Origin: Massilia sp. erpn | GTDB lineage: Bacteria > Pseudomonadota > Gammaproteobacteria > Burkholderiales > Burkholderiaceae_D | NCBI RefSeq assembly: GCF_024400215.1 | Contig: NZ_CP053748.1 | Span: 5,828,001 to 5,892,000 of the forward strand | Length of the DNA: 64,000 nucleotides | Direction: 5' to 3' | Shown here: piece after piece, positions 60,636 to 64,000 of the stretch | Layout of the letters: every line of letters starts with the position of its first letter | How positions within the stretch are numbered: the stretch's first letter is position 1 | The notes under the pieces: generated by a model | Databases searched by the model: none | Told to the model about the DNA's origin: nothing | What the model saw: the letters and a program-made list of their open reading frames with translations, nothing else | Translations under genes and position numbers: made by a program

Positions 60636-61310
60636 TTAATACAGCGTTGTGCGCAAGCGCTCCGGCAAGTCGCGGTCGTACTGGGCGCCGTCGATCGCGT
60701 TCCTGCTCAAGGCCTGCAGTACGGTGCCCAGGCTGGGCAGGCTGGCCGGATCCTGCAGCGCATCGGCCTTCCACAAGCGCGAGCGGATCACAGCGCGCGA
60801 ACACTGCGCGAATGCCGCTTCCACACGCACCGCCAGCACGGAACGCGGCGCCTTGCCATCCACCGCAAAACGTTCCAGCAGTTGGGGATCGGCCAGGATC
60901 GCCGCGCGGCCATTCACGCGCAGGGTCTCGCCCATGCCCGGCACCATGAACAACAGCGCCACGCGCGGATCGGCCACGATATTGCGCAGGCTGTCGACGC
61001 GATTATTGCCGCGCCGGTCCGGCAGCAGCAGGGTCTTTTCGTCCTCCACCACCACGAAACCGGCCGGATCGCCGCGCGGCGACGCATCCAGGCCGCCGGG
61101 ACCGGCCGTCGCCAGCACGGCAAAAGGCGCGGCCTCGATAAAGGCGCGGTAATGCGGATGGATGTAATCGACTTCCTTGACGATCGAAGCCTGGCCGGGC
61201 TGGCCGTACACGGCTTCGAGCGCGTGCAGATCGGTGATGCGATGGGGGTTGCTGCTCCAGTCCACTGGCCTTTCCTTTTTGCGGGCGCTTAATGGCGGCA
61301 AAGTTAGCAT
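60636..61310 (-). CDS. pyridoxamine 5'-phosphate oxidase-like FMN-binding protein
   Basis: 224-residue split-barrel flavin protein of the MSMEG_1061-type group: PHYRAFIEAAPFAVLATAGP, DASPRGDPAGFVVVEDEKTL, LLPDRRGNNRVDSLRNIVAD and VALLFMVPGMGETLRVNGRA. It is unlikely to be the true PdxH (different length and motifs). Start 61310 (MLTLPPLSARK). Confidence 0.87.
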   Translation of the reverse strand: MLTLPPLSARKKERPVDWSSNPHRITDLHALEAVYGQPGQASIVKEVDYIHPHYRAFIEAAPFAVLATAGPGGLDASPRGDPAGFVVVEDEKTLLLPDRRGNNRVDSLRNIVADPRVALLFMVPGMGETLRVNGRAAILADPQLLERFAVDGKAPRSVLAVRVEAAFAQCSRAVIRSRLWKADALQDPASLPSLGTVLQALSRNAIDGAQYDRDLPERLRTTLY

Positions 61311-61418
61311 ATTTTGCACTTCATCGACGAAAATCGGCCGTTCATCGCATGACGGCCATGGACGCATGAAACTCCGTACAATGTTTTTATCACAACCACT
61401 ATAAAGAAGGGGTAAGCC

Positions 61419-62039
61419 ATGCGCCGTCTGATGATCCTCACCGCCCTGCTGTGCGCCGGTTCCGCGCACGCCATCGAGCAAAACCGCAATCTGGCGCCCT
61501 TCAGCGCCATCAGCAGCAAAGGTCCGTTTGCCATCAACATCGAGGTGGGCAAGAAGCAGTCGGTCACGGTCTCCGGCGACGAGAACTATCAGAGCATGGT
61601 GGCCACCGAAGTGGTGAACGGCGAGCTGCTGCTCTTCTACAAGGGCAAGCACAATAACAAGAACATCCACGGCGAAACCATCACCATCACCGTGCCCGCA
61701 CTGCAGAAATACCAGCAGGAAGGCGCGGGCGAAACCACGCTGCGCAATCTGAGCGGCGAGCGCGTGGACCTGAGCTACCGCGGCGCCGGCCGCCTGGTCG
61801 CCCAGGGCAAGGTCAAGCTGCTGCGCCTGAAAGCGCAGGGCGTCGGCGAAGTGGACACCAAAGCCCTGCTGGCCGAAAACGCCGACGTGAACTTTGAAGG
61901 CGTCGGCGCCGTCAAGATCTACGCCAGCGGCACCCTGAACGCCGTGGTGCGCGGCATGGGCTCCCTCAACTACTACGGCAATCCCAAAACCCTGAACAAG
62001 TCCGTGCAGGGCATGGGCGAAGTCAAAGCCGGCGACTAA
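61419..62039 (+). CDS. exported DUF2807 (head GIN domain) protein
   Basis: 206-residue periplasmic or surface protein with signal peptide (MRRLMILTALLCAGSAHA) and a beta-helix of DUF2807: APFSAISSKGPFAINIEVG, TITVPALQKYQQEGAGETTL, GAGRLVAQGKVKLLRLKAQG. AGAAGGGG precedes the start. Function unknown. Confidence 0.85.
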   Translation: MRRLMILTALLCAGSAHAIEQNRNLAPFSAISSKGPFAINIEVGKKQSVTVSGDENYQSMVATEVVNGELLLFYKGKHNNKNIHGETITITVPALQKYQQEGAGETTLRNLSGERVDLSYRGAGRLVAQGKVKLLRLKAQGVGEVDTKALLAENADVNFEGVGAVKIYASGTLNAVVRGMGSLNYYGNPKTLNKSVQGMGEVKAGD

Positions 62040-62461
62040 TCGCCAAGCAAAACGGTAGGCAAGCCAAGAAGCTTGCCTGCCTTGGCCATGCTGCGGTCAA
62101 AAGTAAGGACTGTTGCTGCCCGCGAGCTGGCTATCGCAAAGTGCAAGGCGTCGCCGGATTTAAGCGCCGTTTTCCAGCCGCTCAGCAATACCACCGCCCT
62201 CGAAAGTTCGCGCTCCGCAACCGGGAAACTCTGTAGACACGGCTGCACCTGCTCATGGAATATGGTAATGACGGCTGCAGCACTGAGATGATCAATATGC
62301 CCCATTCTCAATTTGACACCCAGAGCCGAATAAATCTCGACTTCCGACCAGCGGCTGATTCCCATACTCCCATTTGCCTGCAGCATGACCTCCTGCGCAA
62401 GCTCACTCTTGGATTCAGGTAGGAGATAAGCCAGCAAGACGCTCGTATCCAGATAGCGCAT
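62036..62461 (-). CDS. PIN-domain toxin, VapC type
   Basis: 141-residue PIN ribonuclease. MRYLDTSVLLAYLLPE has the first acidic residue; further ones lie in SEVEIYSAL and SGDALHFAIA, and the final acidic residue is in TVLTFDRSMAKAG. All four are kept, so it should be active, unlike the copy at 37759-38169. The ATG overlaps the antitoxin stop by one base. Confidence 0.92.
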   Translation of the reverse strand: MRYLDTSVLLAYLLPESKSELAQEVMLQANGSMGISRWSEVEIYSALGVKLRMGHIDHLSAAAVITIFHEQVQPCLQSFPVAERELSRAVVLLSGWKTALKSGDALHFAIASSRAATVLTFDRSMAKAGKLLGLPTVLLGD

Positions 62462-62697
62462 CAGTAGCGCTCGCGCTTGCGGAGCTTGCGCATAAATTCC
62501 CCTGCGGACTCCGGCTGCACTGGCAGAGTGCCGCGAAAGGCCGAGAGATCCGGTGGGAATAGAGTGGGCGCGGAGCTACGTACCAGCCTGGCAATGGTAA
62601 CGCCGTTTCGGCGCAGCTCCACCTCTTCATCATCCCGGAGCAAATCTACAAGCTCGCCGAGACCCATTGCATCTTCACCAAGATTTACACACTTCAT
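62461..62697 (-). CDS. Phd/YefM-family antitoxin
   Basis: 78-residue antitoxin: MKCVNLGEDAMGLGELVDLL, ELRRNGVTIARLVRSSA. GGGGAG precedes the ATG at 62697. Pairs with the downstream VapC-type toxin. Confidence 0.88.
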   Translation of the reverse strand: MKCVNLGEDAMGLGELVDLLRDDEEVELRRNGVTIARLVRSSAPTLFPPDLSAFRGTLPVQPESAGEFMRKLRKRERY

Positions 62698-62777
62698 GGC
62701 AGACTCCCCTGCAGCGGCAGCAGAGTCCATCATAGACCCATTCCCCAGACGTAGCACTGAGCAATGGCAAAAGCGAT

Positions 62778-63230
62778 TTAAGCTTCCAGCGGGATCGGGT
62801 TGCGGAAGCTAACGTTGAGCAAGTTCCAGGCGTTGATAGTGACGATGACGAAGCCCAGTTCGGCGATTTCTTCGTCGCTGAAGTGCTGCTGCAGCTGGGC
62901 GAATTCGGCGTCGCTCGGGTCGGTGCGCGGGATGCCGGTCACCAGCTCGGCCCAATGCAGGGCGGCGCGCTCGCGTTCAGTGAAGAATGGCGCTTCGCGC
63001 CAGCCGGCAACGGCGTTGGCGTGGCGCGGCTCGACTTCCATCTTGATCAGGTCGCGCCAATGCATGTCGATGCAGTAGGCGCAGCCGTTGATCTGCGATA
63101 CGCGCAGCAGGACCAGGTCCACCAGGCGCTTGCCCAGCAGCTCGGTGCGCAGGCCGTTGGACAGGGCCAGCAGGTTCTGGAAGCCTTTCGAGGCCAGTTG
63201 ATAATATGCGATGCGTGCTTTTGCGCTCAT
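62778..63230 (-). CDS. carboxymuconolactone decarboxylase / AhpD-like protein
   Basis: 150-residue alkylhydroperoxidase-fold protein with CxxC plus His (INGCAYCIDMHWRDL) and TINAWNLLNVSFRNP. The start at 63230 (MSAKARIAY) is chosen. It lies beside an ECF41 sigma gene on the same strand and carries the matching promoter, so it is the probable target of that sigma factor. Confidence 0.9.
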   Translation of the reverse strand: MSAKARIAYYQLASKGFQNLLALSNGLRTELLGKRLVDLVLLRVSQINGCAYCIDMHWRDLIKMEVEPRHANAVAGWREAPFFTERERAALHWAELVTGIPRTDPSDAEFAQLQQHFSDEEIAELGFVIVTINAWNLLNVSFRNPIPLEA

Positions 63231-63285
63231 GATCTGCCTTTCGGTTGGTAGCGGAAGCCGCCCTTTGCGGCTTCCATACCTATAA

Positions 63286-63312
63286 GACGCGGCACGCAGC
63301 CGGCTTGTGACA
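63286..63312 (-). promoter_or_regulatory. candidate ECF41 sigma promoter
   Basis: On the minus strand TGTCACA (63312-63306) and CGTC (63289-63286) are separated by 16 bases, the pattern described for ECF41 promoters. It is 56 bases before the AhpD-like start. Confidence 0.7.
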
Positions 63313-63339
63313 GCTTTACGCAAAAAAATTCAAAAATCT

Positions 63340-64000
63340 TTAAATTGTCTGCGGCAGGTGGGCCAGCTTGTCCGGATTGCGCACGGCGTAAATGCCGACA
63401 ATGCGTTCGCCATCCACCGCAAAGCTCTGGGCCGATTCCAGCTTGCCCTCCACATAGCGCAGGAAACCCGGCTCGCCGTTGACCATGGCCACGCGGTAGA
63501 CGATCTGGCCGTCGTGCTTGGCCAGCATGCCGGCATACAGGTCGGCCACGAAATCGGTGCCGCCCACCCTGCCGTGGAAGGATGGCACTTTGCCGCCGCC
63601 ATCGCCCACCAGCGTGATATTCTCGTCCAGCAGCGCCTTGATCGCATCACGCTGGCCGCTGCCGGCCGCCTGCATGAATTTGGCGAGCAGGCTGCGGTGG
63701 GCCTCCTGCGGCACCTCGAAACGCGCCCGCTCCTGCTGCACGCGCTCGCTGGCGCGATGCACCATCTGGCGGCAGGCCGCCTCGCTCTTGCCGATCAGCT
63801 CAGCCACTTCGGCATAGTCATGGTCGAAGACCTGGCGCAGCAGGAAGGCAGCGCGCTCCTCGGGCGACAGGCGCTCCAGCACCCACATGAAGGCCAGCGA
63901 CAGCTCGCTCGCCATTTCGGCCGCCGTTTCCGGCGTGTTCTCGTCCAGCTCCTCGACCAGCGGTTCGGGCAGCCACCAGCCCACATAGGATTCGCGTTCA
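63340..64000 (-). CDS. ECF41-type RNA polymerase sigma factor, 5' part outside window
   Basis: At least 220 residues of an ECF sigma factor with the sigma-4 region (LSPEERAAFLLRQVFDHDYA, IGKSEAACRQMVHRASERVQ) and a SnoaL-like C-terminal extension containing DGGGKV and NPDKL. ECF41 factors use this extension, rather than an anti-sigma factor, to control their activity. GWWLPEPL between regions 2 and 4 is also characteristic. The sigma-2 region lies past base 64000. Its stop is 28 bases upstream of the candidate promoter of the AhpD-like gene. Confidence 0.9.
   Translation of the reverse strand, partial: ERESYVGWWLPEPLVEELDENTPETAAEMASELSLAFMWVLERLSPEERAAFLLRQVFDHDYAEVAELIGKSEAACRQMVHRASERVQQERARFEVPQEAHRSLLAKFMQAAGSGQRDAIKALLDENITLVGDGGGKVPSFHGRVGGTDFVADLYAGMLAKHDGQIVYRVAMVNGEPGFLRYVEGKLESAQSFAVDGERIVGIYAVRNPDKLAHLPQTI

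Overview
The window looks like a chromosomal segment of a GC-rich betaproteobacterium, most likely Oxalobacteraceae (the Massilia, Duganella, Janthinobacterium group). The evidence is the housekeeping content and its order: hemC-hemD-hemX-hemY divergent from ppc, a glnB-type P-II gene beside a glutamine-dependent nadE, trxB divergent from ftsK-lolA-rarA, plus olsB, ppx, serS and ppa of proteobacterial type. This is a judgement from gene order and protein character, not from a database search.

Layout. 1-5.3 kb: a partial ornithine-lipid acyltransferase with a candidate Pho box, an Ala/Lys/Pro-rich histone-H1-like protein, exopolyphosphatase, a diguanylate cyclase with a GGAEF motif, and a spermidine-synthase-like protein. 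5.4-11.9 kb: a CHASE-PAS-GGDEF-EAL protein, a LysR regulator, and a divergent serine hydrolase plus MFS transporter. 11.9-17.1 kb: two large overlapping genes that together match a RADAR anti-phage system, the ATPase RdrA and the adenosine-deaminase-like RdrB. 17.2-28.6 kb: thioesterase, a pair of periplasmic M16 peptidases, several very small genes, DJ-1/GlxA proteins, a YfiR-like protein with a hybrid histidine kinase, a prolyl hydroxylase, and a ClbS-like protein.

28.6-30.5 kb: an array of short GC-rich hairpins, two identical tRNA-Ser(CGA) genes and serS. 30.5-41 kb: an accessory block (MocR regulator, epoxide-hydrolase-like enzyme, GntR regulator, 8-oxoguanine deaminase with purine permease, a vapBC locus whose toxin has an in-frame stop, and an FtsX-type permease) that separates serS from rarA. 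These two genes are neighbours in many proteobacteria. 41-48 kb: the rarA-lolA-ftsK / trxB-smr-TRIC core. 48-53.4 kb: glnB, nadE, a REP-like hairpin, an acyltransferase, ppa and a parDE-type toxin-antitoxin pair. 53.4-60.6 kb: hemY-hemX-hemD-hemC and ppc. 60.6-64 kb: a flavin-type oxidase, a DUF2807 protein, a phd-vapC pair, and an AhpD-like protein next to an ECF41-type sigma factor, with a matching ECF41 promoter between them.

The main find is RADAR. Other items worth attention are the hairpin array with an inverted tRNA-Ser 3' fragment, the three-repeat Pho box before olsB, the ECF41 promoter, and the vapC nonsense mutation. Many starts were moved inward from the longest open frame to a codon with a Shine-Dalgarno sequence.
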